A DNA stretch of 64,000 nt from Triops longicaudatus (lineage: Eukaryota; Arthropoda; Branchiopoda; Notostraca; Triopsidae), in contig JAGQDJ010000260.1 in assembly GCA_022885665.1 (NCBI GenBank), positions 1,674,001-1,738,000 on the forward strand, read 5' to 3'. Below are positions 1 to 13,800 of this stretch, in pieces. Within the stretch, counting starts at the first letter, position 1; the number at the start of each line of letters is the position of its first letter. Both the position numbers and the translations under genes were made by a program. The notes beneath the pieces are model-generated. The model was not told the DNA's origin. It saw only the letters and a program-made list of their open reading frames with translations, and did not search any database.

Positions 1-977
1 GCTGGTCATGTCTTTCTTCCCTTATACGCCAACTCCTCTTAAACTTTCTTGTATGGTCTCAGTCTTTCCTCTTCTATATTTTTTAATTACATTTGACACG
101 TAGATGAGAGAAAAAGGCTTTTCGAAAATCTTCTATTTCTTTCACAGGATCGTCATTCTGAAAACTATAGATTGATAACCCTTCCGCAAACGCATGGGAA
201 GAATGCATTTTTTCGAGGACCACGAGTTTTCGTTCGAAATTATTTTTTTTTCTATCAAGAACTGGGAGTAGGATAAGGAATCTATCAGGTTTTCCATTTT
301 GCGCCAAAGGTCTAGCCTCATTTCGTATGCATCAACATATAAAAAAGTATGAGCGTGAAGGTAAAAGACATAAATAAAGCCTTTTTTTACTGAACCGGAC
401 CTCGTTTGGGTTTAAGATTTTCTGAGAAAGAAAAAAATACGTATGTAGACTTTTATATATCCATGAACCGCAAGCCCACGAAGTAAAGAAAAAAAAAGAA
501 GAAAAAAAACTTCCTTCTCCTATATGGGCGTGTTTTTCTCCCTAAAAATATTCTTTTCTTACACACATGCACCGTGAATTCCGAGTTGCGGAGAGCGAAG
601 CGTGAGTGCGGTAGAAGTTTCTGCCGGGAGGCTGTATTCTCTAGCAGTTTTCAGACGAGACAGCCTTGGCATTCCTTAAGCCCCAAAGGGTTTATATAAT
701 ACCATTGGAAAAAGGCAAAAAGCAAAACGTTTCTATAATACTCTTTTCTTTCCACCACCTTGCATACGATATGAGGCTCGGCTTTTATTTCGTGCTTTTT
801 TGTTTGTGGGGCTTTTAACTGACTTCTGGAAAAAGGGAGGAGTTACAATTCGAGGCTTCTTCCTTTACCAAGGAAAAACAGAGGAAAACAAAGTAAGCAA
901 AAAAAATGGTCTTTTTTCTATGAAAGGAATGGAAAATGTTAAGTCCTTCCAAAGAGAGAACGGCAATACAGCTAACA

Positions 978-997
978 TGACGTCAGCTTATGCAAAT
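978..997 (+). promoter_or_regulatory. CRE palindrome followed by a POU octamer
   Basis: A perfect TGACGTCA palindrome (978-985) is followed after four bases by ATGCAAAT (990-997). The first is the consensus for CREB/ATF bZIP factors and the second for POU-domain factors. The close spacing resembles a composite regulatory element. Both are short motifs, so chance occurrence is possible. A second TGACGTCA lies at 15143-15150. Confidence 0.35.
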
Positions 998-1076
998 CTC
1001 TGCGTTCTTACAAACATAACGCATAAATGCGGAGGTTTTCGAGATCCTCTTTCACCCCTTTTAACGGTGAAAATGG

Positions 1077-1092
1077 GAAGAAGAAGAAGAAG
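1077..1092. repeat. GAA microsatellite
   Basis: A short run of GAA units, about five copies, in non-coding DNA. Nothing else is attached to it. Confidence 0.7.
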
Positions 1093-4000
1093 ATCGGGTG
1101 TCCGGTCCTGAATCAAGTAAATCTCATTCTTTCGCTTCGCTACGTCTATGATGTTCTTGGCGCACTGCATCTCGAGCGATAGATCAATGTTGGGAAAGTT
1201 ATGAGCGTTTTAGAACTAACGTCTGGGGCCCAGCAGTTAATTAAGGTTTTGGACCACGCAAGGCCGAAACAGTGGGGTAAAAATGAGCGATAAGATTGAG
1301 CTAGTGCCTTGCGAGGGGAAGACCCTGAATGGTGGAGATAAACTATTTGTCGAAACTCGCCCCACACACATATGAACATTGTTTCTCTGGCAATAAACCC
1401 AAATGCTAACCAGGGGTCTTTTTCTTGGGATGAGCAATGGCTCTCTCGACACATATTGCGCAATGCGAAGGAGTCCAAGCATAAAAACCTGTTATTTATG
1501 AAAAGGTTTGATTAAAAGGATATCGGAAACCTTTGCCAAAAAACCTTGAGCCAACAACTCAGATAACGTAGGAGCAGGAGAATAAAAAATAAGCAAAGAA
1601 ACGCTCATGGAATTGTCGTTCTGGAATTCCACTTCTGTTTTAAGATTTGTAACATGCAGTTCCTTAAATGATAAAACTTACATTCAAAACACCCAGAATT
1701 CAGAAGAAAAAAAAAACGCTACGCCATCCTTAAGGCGAAAACGGTTGTTGAGCTACAGTGCAATTCCTGGAAATCCTAGCGTCCCAGCTTCGTTTATTCA
1801 ATGGTTCTTTGTGAAATTTAGCACGTGACCGATCACAATAGTCTGGGCAACACTTTGAATAAAAAGCATCCAACATAAGACTTGTCGATAAATCTCTGCG
1901 AATAAAACTCATCTGAGTAAATCAAAAATTTCCTGTGCGGGAGGCTAAATCATAAAAAGAATAACTGCCTTTTCAGTCCCGAAACATGAAAGTTTTTCCG
2001 AATAAATAATAAACAATTCCACATTTTATCGTTACGCTTTCAACGTTGTCCTTCACTCATGCTGTTGTCTTACCCTACCGGTGAATGCAGTAACCTGAAA
2101 GTTCCTTATATCGCGAAAAAGTCAGAGAAATTAATGCATACAAAAGTAAATGTTTATACACAAATCGGATAGTCTCTATGTTCCTCTTTTTACGTTGCCA
2201 TTTCCTCTTTGTAGATATCTTTACCTTTTTATGTGATGTATACCGTCTCAAGAAAGCGAAAAAGGTTTGATGTGACACTCTCGCGGATGTATGAAGACAT
2301 GCAAGTTACAAATCCATGAAAACGTTTGTGTTAGAACAGGGACAGTCCGTCATTTTCACACTCGTATAATCTCACAGATCCAACACACCTGGCGTAAAAA
2401 TCTCATGTTTTTGCTTCCATAAACTCCCGAGAAACAGACGCTGTATAACAATAAAACGCCTACAACAATAAAGTTTCCGGTAGGCCTTAGGGTGAGAGAC
2501 CGAAGAAGTCTCCAAAATAATCTCTTTAGAATGCATTTTTTGTATAAATATAGTAATCCTCCCTTTTATAGAAGTGACACATTTCAGTGAAACTAAAAGC
2601 GACTGTAATACTTCTTTTAATAACCGGCAAACGATGATTGAAGAGTACAAGAAATTAATCTCCAATTCATTTTCTTTGTCTGTCCACATATTAGTAACTG
2701 CACATGCAGGTGGAAGTTTTCCAGTGGCCCCACAGATACCCATTGGCAATAGTACGCAATAACTGAACACATCCACAGCTGTTTAAAGCATAATGTAAAA
2801 GCCCATTTAAAACCGATTGAAATCCATATGCTCGAAATTTATAACCGTAGCTACTCCACATTAAAGACACTTCATTGAGTTTGGTGAACCTGCAAACGAG
2901 GCTAATAGCAAGATTCCAATCGTTTTAATACGAAAATGAACACATTTTCCAACTACGTGACTTCGGACTCGTCTGAACTTCATATATCTGTCCAAAAAAT
3001 GGAACACTTTTGCGAAATCTGAGGTATCCGATAGTTCGAGTGCGAACAAGAGTGCCACGACATTTTTCAGTCAATTTCCTTAGCGAACGGATCCTTAGCT
3101 GTCAAGGCAAGCTATCAAGTACCAACATTAGAATTGAAGAGAAGGGGTTTTGACACTTAATGACTTTAAGATTTATCTGAAAGCGGACTTTTTGAGACAG
3201 TAACGCGGACGTGAAGAAGTGTTGGGGCTGGGGACCGGAGGAGTCTTAGAGGACATGAAAAGGACGGCTTTCGCACGTGGCCAAGTTGATATGGTCATTG
3301 ATGGGACACGCGTCTGCTGTCCAAATGATGGTCACTGACAAGACAAGCACCTTTCTTTCGCCGTCATACCTTCTGGGCTGTGTTCCGCCGTGGTAAATTA
3401 AAACCGACCAACGGTCGGAGATAGCTGTAGTAGTAGTGGTAATGGCAGTGGTAGTAGGTCTTTCAATGACAAGGTAACAGGTAAAACCGCGGCACGGTGC
3501 AAAGACAAGAAGGGAAAAAGAATATAGACCGTCAACACTTGTTCACATTCGCACCTCATTCGGGGGTGTAACACGGTAGACACTTTACGAGGGGTTGTAA
3601 TACCTCTTTTAGAAAACCCCTTGCTTCGTGTCTCAAAAAGGCGGGCTAAAGAGATGGGCTATTATGCTAATGGATTCTGAACCCCTTTTTTCTCCTTGCT
3701 TGCTGCACTGCAGTAGAAGCTTTTTGGAACAATTCTTTCGAATAGGAACGTTCTTAATACCACAGTTTTGAGTTTCTTTTCTTTTTTATCCCGACTCGTT
3801 AACCAGCCCAAGTGTGTGCAACAAAGTCTCCCAAAAGGTTCTTAATGCTAGCATGCTTTTAATGAACAGGTGACGGATAGCGCTAAATGCGTGTACATAA
3901 GCGGTTATATGGAGGACGCATTTTTTCGGGGAAGCAGTCGACAAATAAAGAAAAAGAGCCACGCGTCAACGCATTTTTTTGGGGGGGTCTACAAACTCCG

Positions 4001-5889
4001 GAAATGACGCTATTATAAATTTTCCAACAGCTTTTCAAGTGTCATAGAAAAGCTGACAACTCACAACTGCTACAAATATTCTGGAAGTTTTAGTCATGAT
4101 AGAAATTCTTTAAAAACTTAAACAAGATAAACCAGAAAGGCCACAGAGATCGAGAAAAGTTCTTTATGAACTTAAATTGGTCATTTCCTTTCCGTTCTCT
4201 TCTGGCACTTCATCTCCCCATACCGGACTTGGGGGAAACGACGTAAAAGGAAAAGGAAAATCGTAGTTAGAACACCAGTTTTGCAGGAAAATTGAAATTA
4301 CGGAGCTATAGGAAAAAAAATGCAGTCAACTCTCAACCCGTCCTGCACACTTAATATATGCTTATCCGACAAGAGGATGACGTGTGTGCAGGGGTAAAAA
4401 AAAAATAGTCTTAGCACTTTGTATCTCAAATCCAAGTCGTTGTAATTGAGCAACGGGTTAACGAGGCAAGGTTTATCAAGGTAAACCTAGCCGGGCTTGT
4501 CGGTTTGTTGTTACTATACAAACTGACAAAGTCCCTATATGCATGAAACCCAATGCACACGCTCCTATAGCGGACCACTTTTATTGCTCACTTACTGCGA
4601 CAAACGCGGACAAATTCACTAGCTGTGTCTTGGTCCAAGTAGAAGCCATATCCTGATACGCAAGTATGCCAGCAGCTAAAAAAAGTGGGTCCGCACTCAG
4701 TGCACTGTTTAATGAATTCGCTTGGTAAGATGCGTAACCTATGTAGACAAGCGTGAACCACAACGTTGCACTTTTTTCGTCCTCTTTCATTTTAGATCAC
4801 AAGCAGGGGCCAAGAAATGATCAGTTTGCCTTCCATCACACCTGCATGATCGTCCAGTTAAAGAATGAAACTAAATTAGGCAAGTCTTGACACTAACAAG
4901 ACCCTCATCTGCCATCGCTTGGCACTTCAATGAAATTTACTTTTTTTTATCCGTGCCAAGCCGAGCGCCACATAAATAGAGCGATCTATATAAACTACCA
5001 TCAACCAGCTTTACGTCAACAAAATAACAAACAATATCTCACCTGTCTTATTATCAGTTATTGATAATTCCTTCCAATTCCATTTGAGTTTGTACAACAT
5101 CCAATGAAAGGCACTGTAGTGGACCATGCGGTTTCTCAGACTTTTAGTACACAAATATTCTTTTTGCTATAATCGTTAAATCCCAAAGAGTACCAAGTGC
5201 CAAGTCCGAAGAACGAATTCGAGTCACTCAAAATTACCGAAAACTTTTAAATTCCTCGGGAACTAAACTTTGAAACATACCACTTCACAATAGTTTTTTT
5301 TTCTAATAAAAAAAAATCACTCCCCGTTCTTATAAAAAAAACGGATTCAAAATAGAAAGTCCAATGCCGTAAATAAAAAAGTAACCGACTCCGGCAATTC
5401 GGTCTATAAGAACGCGAATTATGGAGGAGCGACTTTTGCGTGTTGCCGTTCAGAAAGGTCAACAGCAACTCCGGGAATCGGGAAAAACTCTGCTAGGCAT
5501 TGGCATAGGAGGAGAACTCATAACTCGGAGAATGCATCACAACAGCAGCCAGGCTCACACTGAACACAGTACAAACACACACAGACGTACGCGGGGGTCT
5601 ACGGGATTTGACTTGCAACCCTTTCTTTTGTTTTCTTTTGGAACCGATTCTTCTTAACTTCTTTCTTTTCCTCCAAGCTGTCGGTAAAGCCGTGCGTATT
5701 AATTTGCCATCTTCAAAAAGAGCCTTGCGTGTTCACCTCGATGTCACCGGGCTTTTACATCAAATGTCAAGAAATTCCCCGATGTGCTCGCTTTTTTTAT
5801 GGGAAAAGGTGAAGTTTGTCTCCCGCTCTCCCCTCCGCTGCTTCTTTCTATTGCTCTCCGTCACTCTCGCAAGGACCAAACTGATTTTA

Positions 5890-6121
5890 TAACATAAATC
5901 CGACCCCGGCCGCCAAGCCTAGCATCCCAGAATGCCCGAAAACTGTCTGCTCCTCCCCGGCAACCCGCTCTACCGTTTCCCGCTTGGGCGTCGGGGTCGC
6001 TGCCGCAAGGGACGAACGTAAAAGAGGCGGTGCTTACCGTACTTTGCGAACGCTCTGGCTCTCCACAAGAAGAGCTAGAAAGAAACCTGCCTATTGTCCC
6101 ACAACTTAGCGTTACTGACAC
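5890..6121 (-). promoter_or_regulatory. CpG-rich patch, candidate promoter and first exon
   Basis: This patch is visibly richer in G+C and CpG than the surrounding AT-rich DNA. It contains CCCAGAATGC, which resembles the core of ZNF143/Staf promoter sites. On the minus strand a good splice donor (G then GTAAGC) ends at 6038, preceded by an open stretch back to about 6120. This suggests a promoter with a first exon reading leftwards. No protein family is recognisable in the putative exon, and the target gene, if any, would lie at or beyond the left edge. Low confidence. Confidence 0.25.
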
Positions 6122-9100
6122 CTTGACTTCAGAAAAAAGGAGAAAAAGAAGTTGAAAAATTGTTTAAAAAAACATTAGTGTTTTCTACTGAGCACAAATT
6201 TATGGCTACGTCGGTAAAGAATAGTAGACAATCTACAAGAAGACAAAGTCGTAAGAGAACATAAAAAAATGAAACAAAAAAGAAAGAGGTGGAATGATGT
6301 AGAGCTCGCGAACCAGAAGACCCTATTAGCAAAATGGCGAAACAAATTTAATTGCATATGAGCTTCCGTGGAATGATAAACTATTGTCACTTAACGGGGC
6401 GCAAATACGTGTTAGTAGACAGTAGCCCAGCATTACGATTGTGAATCTTTCATTTGTTTCGCTAGCGGTTGTTGCGCAAAAAAACGGCATACAGCGTGCA
6501 AAGTTTCGCAAATTACTAACGCCGTATTTGTCTCACAGCAAAATGCAAACATTACGCAGCAGGTTTTTAGTTTAGTTTCATGCGAAGCCTAGATCTCATT
6601 ACTTATGCTAATTAATGGTGATACATAGGTTACTGGGGACGTTTCAAGCTCTGGTCAAGAGTGCAAGTACTGAACCACTTAGTGATTCAATCTAAATCAT
6701 TTTGTCTCGTTACACACTAAATGCTAGAAAATACAAAAGCCCTGCAGAGTGGGCAAAAAACTATAGCGCTGGGTAAGAAATGAGAACTAACACGCTATCT
6801 CATTTGTTGTTCACTTCCTTTTCTTCGTCTGCTAACCATACGAACTACATGGTTATAAACGCAGGTGCCACATTTCTCTTCTACAATTTTATATACGCGG
6901 CTGATTCGTCACTAGATAATAAAATATGGTATCATGTGACGGATCCTTCCTGTCCATAGGACCGAGTGTATAGGTTTATTATGTGAAATAATGTGCGTCT
7001 TTTACGTACAGGTTAACGTGTGAGACCTTATAATGCATTTTTTGTCGAAGTCCCGCTTTTAACTTTTTTGCTGTTCTCTGCGTCGATTTTCCCACCCTTC
7101 CACTCGAGGCCTGCACGTTATGCATATAATAATGTCTCGAGGGAAACGCGAGAAGGAGAAGATGCACGGACAGGGAGCTTATGCAAACGAAAACAAGCCA
7201 AGTCCTTAAATCAACATTGCATTTCCGGGACATATGCATTCTTTCGCTTACAAACTCATTTTTTTAATTAATTGGGACCCACACTCCTTTTCCATAGGAT
7301 TATTAAACAGTTTAGTTTGGAACAGACGCTTTTTCTTGCGTAGTACGTCACCAAAGCTGTCTAGGAAATAAGTCGTTTATTCTACTTTACCATTCATAAA
7401 GAAATTAATATTTAAATATATGTGTCTGGCTCGTTCACAGAGAACCAGAGATTTTGCCTAAGCTTCTGCTGAGAGGCTGCGAAAGAGGAAAAGAAAAAGG
7501 AAAGAGAAAAAGACGGAGGAAAAAAATGACACAAATTTAATTTGGTTCCGGGTAAAATGTACAAAAATACTCTTATCAATATTCTGGAAGGACTATTTAA
7601 TCTACTGCTTTAAAATAAAGCAAGGCTTGTCATTGTGGGGAGGTATGGTCGTAAAGAAAAAACGGAGCTGATTTAGAGAGTGCGCGTGACGGAAAAATGC
7701 CTATCGCATGCAAAGTTTCAACAAGTTCTCAACTGATAAAAAGAGAAGTTGAAAGCCTTCGTTTTCGTCTGTAGCTTTGTATTCTCAAAAAAGTTGAGAA
7801 CTCCCGGGAACGAAACCGGCCAAAGCTCCAAAGGTCTCTGCACCTCGTTTTCACGCCTGACTATAGTCTTTCTCCTTCTTTCCCTCCTTCTCGTTCGATA
7901 TCGCCCAGATTTGGTCCACATGTTTCGCGTCGCTTCATTTGGACACAACATCACCCATACAAGGCTAAGATTGAGGACTAAAATAACACAAAAAGCTGAT
8001 TATAAAGGCTAATCAAACCACTGACCTTTCCAAAGTCTAGGTAAAGTCGATATTTGCCGATCTTCAAAACTAAAACTCTCAAACAGATAAATTAACAAAA
8101 AAGCTTTATCGTACTCCAATAATGTAAAACTTTTTTATCGTTCTGCCGAATCTTTGCTACTTAAGACATTAATGTTTGTTAAGCTTATCTCGCATCCTTT
8201 TCCCTTCATTATCGACTGATTACCCAAATCCGTAATTTGGGAATGAACACTGTTCGTGCATGCTTACTGAGTCAGAAAATAAAACGAAAATAATGTCATA
8301 ATCTCATGGCCTTTGGTTAAGTGCGATGTGCAACTGCAGTAGCATTGCGTTCACTGTTGCCACCTTCTCTTCCTGGAATGCATTTGGCGCAGAATCGAAA
8401 CAAAGACGGAAACGATAATTTGCTCGCGATCTTGTCACATCAAATTTTGCTTACATGGTCAAGTATTTTTTTGGCACGTAAGTCTCTTGTCATAGCGACA
8501 GTGGAGATAAAGTTTATTATAAACTGTCGCGCACGGTATGCCTTTTAGGAACGGAATGAGCGAGGTATGCAGAAAACTTGAAACTAAGTCTAAATGCCTT
8601 TTCCCAATTCAAACGCAAAAGCTAAAGTTAACCCTTTTCAAGCTCGGATGGGATGCATGGAAAGCAAAGCAAGCGTCGACTTATATGTCTCCGCATGGCC
8701 TGTTATCTTTGGCAGCTTTATGGGCACTCACGCGGGACTTTGGTGTGGCTTTGGCGCATCTTTGCTGCAGCGGGAAGAACAGGGAGAAAGGCAGTTCCAG
8801 AAAAAGACAAAAAAAGTACGTTATATATGGCTTCCTGTCTTCATCTGACCGCCTTATGTCTTTTTCCCTTCTTTTCCAGCCAAAACGCCATACAGCTTCA
8901 AACAAGCTGGTGCCTACATTAAGCCCAATTCATAAATTTCCCCTTTTTTGTTACCATGCATTATCAATTACCGAGAACATTATCTGTTTATTTCTACACA
9001 AGTGTAGCCGGGGTAAATAAGAGCTGAAAGAGATGATTGAATATCTAAGAAATTACCTTCACCATTTCCTGTTGAAATTGTGCTGTATAATTTGAAGCTC

Positions 9101-10826
9101 GAGGAAGTCAAATATCGTTGACCATTGATTTGCTCTTATCCAGAATCACCTTTTATTCTTATACATTCACAGCAGTAAGCCCAGGGTCGTAGCGATCTGC
9201 ATTGGGTCGTAATGGTTAATTACCTGAGCCTAGCTTGTTTTCTTTCCCGCTTTTTTGAATCCGGGAAATGTGAACGAGCGGTGAAAGGAAATTTCCTTAA
9301 ACAAGTGTTTTAATGAGGCATAGTTAAACGCAGCAAGATAGGATACAGGAAACTGTCCCAAACTTTCCGACTGTAGATTGCAACGTAAAATGTCCCCTAT
9401 ACATTTTATCTTAGTGCTAGAATCGACTTTTGCATGGGAAAACAGTAGTAAATGTTTCCCATACTTGAGGCATTGCAATGCGCACGGATTAGTAGCACCT
9501 GTACGAGTAAATGACAAGCTTGTCTTCCGTCTATCGTTGTGAATAATAACGAGTTTCACATATGCCGGTTTCGGACCGCAGAATTCGAAGGAAAACGCGG
9601 TAGTAAAACGCCTACGGTATAATCAAGCAGCCTCGTAGTGGCAACCAACCCATAGAAACGTTCGATTTCCTAGAAAGACAAGGAAAATAGGGAAAAATGG
9701 TGCAAACGTGTTTTAAGATAGCACAAAAACACTGTCATCCTAGCGAAAAACTGAACAGAACCTCCAAAGCTGCAAAGAAATCGACTCTACAAAAATGAAA
9801 TAAAGCCTGCCTATTAGGGCATTAAGATAACAGCTTGTCAAGTCCGCGTTTCGTATGGAACAACAAATAAAGACAAATAGCGCTATTGGGGTTCCTGGAT
9901 TGTTCGAAAAATCCTCCATGTAAACCGCCTTTGGGCTACATTTTTAAGCAGCAATAAAACGAACCACAGTGACGGAATTACCGTAGAAACTTCATAAAAG
10001 ACAACACTGCGGTTCCAAGTTTATATTGAAATGTCGTGCCCTCACCTTGATCATTTTCCCAGAACCTCTTATCTCAACGCTAAAGAAGCAGTAGCAAAGC
10101 AATTCTGCATAACGCATGGCTCGAGGTTAGGAACCCTGAGACCGTCTTCACAGCCCTTCATTCCTGTAATCTTTAAATATTAAAGAACCAGCTAACAGAA
10201 AGGCAAATGATCCATTTCAAGACTTGTTACGAAATCCTCCCAATGAATTTCTCGAAGATTAGCTTTGCAGTTCCAACTCCTGCAATTACTGCAGCTCGCC
10301 TGCCAGCAATTAACAACGCCCCCCGGCAACTTCTCGGAACGTGGAGAAGGTAAAGAAAAAAATGGAGAAAAATATGTTAGCGAATCTGCTAAATTTATAG
10401 CGACGCCGTCTAGCAGTCAGCTCTCGTGTAACAATAGAGATCCAAGCGACAGACGGCTTCTTTGTGACAATGAAAACAGGAGTCGAAAGTGTTTGCGGAG
10501 CTATTCGCGCAAGCGTTGTCTAGTCCAAATGTTCCAGAAAGGTGATCAAAGCCTTACCTTGTAAATGAAAAGGCTGGGACACATTATGGCGTTATAAACA
10601 CCTCACCAAGGGTGGTGGCAAGCAGAACCATAGGTAAGATGCTGAACGACCGCCAAAACCGACGCAACAAACGCTAGCCTATGTAACTAAACAAGATTGC
10701 ATACCATGAAGTGGCACACCAGCAAATGTTCCCTTTGCCCCCCTTTTTTTGCGTACCATTTTAACTTATCTTGAGACAATACTTTTACTCCTAACTTTTT
10801 GAAAGTAAAGAAAAAGTTCAAGCATT

Positions 10827-13800
10827 ATTTGCATGATTCTGGACTTTGCCAACAAAGTAGAGTTAGAATGCCCAAAAAATTCCTTTAAAAATACAAGAGC
10901 ACCTGCCTTGGCTTTGTGCCTTTGCAGCGTTGGTAAACTTTATATGTCTCCTCGTGGGTTTGGAAGTTTTTTTTAAGGAAAAAAGTGGAAAAAAAGGGAA
11001 AGAAAAGAAAACACGGCGGTGTGGGACTTTGCACCGCAAACACACAAAGACAAAAAGCTCATTAAACAACTATTTTTGGAACTTTACTTCCACCAAAAGT
11101 GGAGCAGAGTTGTCACATCTAGAAGCTGACGTGCCACCCAACGGTGAAGATTTGCAGTTGCAGAACCCATTTAGGACTCGTTTGTCTTCACAGTCCAGTA
11201 TGGAAACTGTGAATGCTAACCGCAGGTTAGCAGATGCCCCTATTTCTTATTGGTGGCGCGTGCTGGCCAAGGCACTCGGACTAACGGAACTGATGCGCGT
11301 TAAATGGAAAACCGTTTCGCGCAGGTAAAAAAAAAAAGACGAAGATTTCCGAGTGCCCCCGCCAAACCCCCAGTTACCCATAAACGTCCCAGCAAAAGAT
11401 GGTTAGAGGGTGGGTCTTGGGTAACGACGGTCAAGACCGGTATATTTTTTTACAGGCTCAGAAATAGTTTAAGGGTGAATAGTGGAAACCTCCGCTAAAA
11501 CGCAGAACCAATCCGGCGAATGCTTGTCCCATCGTCTATCCAATACCTAAATCTTTTACTTTTTAATTTTCTTGCGTTTTAGCGCTTTAAGTACTAATAA
11601 ATAGCTCAAAAGTATAGTTCCAGTATACTTAACGGCCGGAATAATAAAGAAGAATATAACGAACGTATTGATGGGTTGACTACAGGCCAGAACCTACGCG
11701 GGTTACTTGGAAAAAAAATTGACACGCAGGAGAATATTTGAGAAATGTTTCATAAATCAGGGAGTTCTCCTTTTCTTTCAACTTGAATAAAAGTAGCTGG
11801 AACGCTATTGTGCTATCACCCCGTATGCAAATGAAAGAACGCGTTATAAAGGGATTCTGGAATTGAAATTCCCTTCAGTTACTCTACCCTGCGTATGTGC
11901 AACCGAAAGAGGTATCGAGCATATCTACATATGCATGTGTATAAAGAGTCTCGATAATAATGACTGCGCATTCACCCCAAAACGAAGCCGCTTAATTCGC
12001 ATCCCTATCCCAACGTTTCGACCTCTTTGGAACCAACTGAACACCCTTTTATCGCTTTAACCCTTTTACGTCTCTCACGCTTGCTACAAAGAACGCCCAA
12101 GCGCTTGCAACTGCTTCGAACTGGAAATTAGCATAAATTGTAATTAACTTCAGGAATATGATCCATCTGTGCGCCGGAAGGCGTTGTAGTAGCGCGGGAG
12201 CACGCGAACGCTATACACAATTTACTTTCTCTGTCACTTGCGTTGCATCAGGAAGACATGAATTCTTGCATAAAATTAATGAATGTTTGCTAATGAAGAC
12301 AAACGAAGAACGGAGCTCCAGACTATTTTCAGAGAAAAGTGGCTTGAGCACGGAGGTTAAAAAAGATGGCTTACTGTTTTCTTAACACTTCTCCATTATT
12401 CTCGCTGTGAGGAAACTTTTTTCGAACATAAATACCAAAAATTTTACTGCCATATTACCTTTGGCATTCTGCGAAGAGGCCACACCCTACACCTACACAC
12501 AGCGTGTGAATTAAAAAAAGAAGACATTTACACGTCAAGAGTTTTCAAGAATAACAAGCATTTCCGATGTCATACTTTCGGTATTTTTGCAATAACTATG
12601 CAGTGACATTTATTGGGTTTGTTTTCCTAGTTTCCACACATTCCTAGGTGGGAACTAGGAACGAGCAAGTTTACTGACTGAATAAGTGCCAAGAATATGT
12701 TGTATTACAGTAAATTCTTTCCTTTTTAAAAGTAGTGTTACCAAATAGTTGAAATGTTCAGTAAGAATAACTAAAGCGATATGATTCTCTGCTATCTATG
12801 TAAACTCAAATCCCGTTTTCCAAAGTGGAGCCCATTTAGAGCTGAATTCACTCCTAAATACATAATTCTATACGCAGTCAAAGCGGGTTTCTTGGCTTCA
12901 CCATTTGGCTATCTTTGCAACTAATCAAGCTCAGTATGCAAATGAAGGCCGCTTGGTTGAGAGAACACGATCGAGTCCAAGCCTTTCCTCCCTATAGCAC
13001 GAAAAGGCTACAATAAAAGCCGCTTACAGAAGTCAACATTAAACAAATTTCCGGGAATTTCAAAAAAAGGCTTAAAAGCTTTTCTGCCAGGACCGTCCTG
13101 GAAATCAGACACTCAACTAATCCCAATAATTTTTTACACTAAGCAAGGAAAAGAGGCATTTATACAGAAAAATTCGGGGTGTGATTATTTAAGTGCCGTG
13201 CGCATAGATATAAAAATATATGCACGCATGATTATCCGAAAAGATGCAGAGCAGCTGGAACTGTACGTGGAGAACGTGAAACATGACTTCTACTCTCCCA
13301 CTTCTAGTATCTCGATCCCTTTTGCCTTTGTTGCATTTCATTTTTAAAGCCTTCTTCTCACATGTGCGAATGATTCCCCCAGTCGTCCTTCTCCGAGCTC
13401 CTGGCACACCGGTACAACGCAAAGTTAACCTTTCAAGAATTGCCTTCGGGTCGGATAATATGCAAAAGCCATGAAGACCACACAAATTAGTTGGCCATTG
13501 AACGCTGTGAAGCTCTTTTCTCCCTAACGCTTTCTTTATCCAAGAGTTGCGACTTCAAACCGTTAGAAAAGTCGTAAATCAAAATCAGGCTCCAGAAAAA
13601 AAAAGTAGAGCAACTAAACAGCCCGGCTCCCGGTCTCCCAAAACTTCCTACATCTGCATACGCACATCCATGCATTCACTAAAGCATTCAACCACAACTG
13701 AGATTTTGCATAAATGTGTTCCTAGTCGGCCCCCAGTTTCTAAAAGTGTTTCGAATTTATGGGCATCAAAGGGGGGGTTCCGCCGCGTACTGTACTTTTT

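Noticed and set aside
8223..8241. CCCAAAT/ATTTGGG inverted repeat
   Set aside because: A single 7-bp palindrome with a 5-nt loop is expected by chance in this much sequence, and nothing around it supports a function.
8538..9020. 160-codon plus-strand frame in the left desert
   Set aside because: No family motif, overlapped by open frames in two other phases and the other strand. Composition looks like translated AT-rich non-coding DNA.
12641..12661. TTCCTAG/CTAGGAA inverted repeat with seven-base loop
   Set aside because: Superficially like the RPL22 hairpins but with a different neck and loop and no copies nearby. Left as chance.
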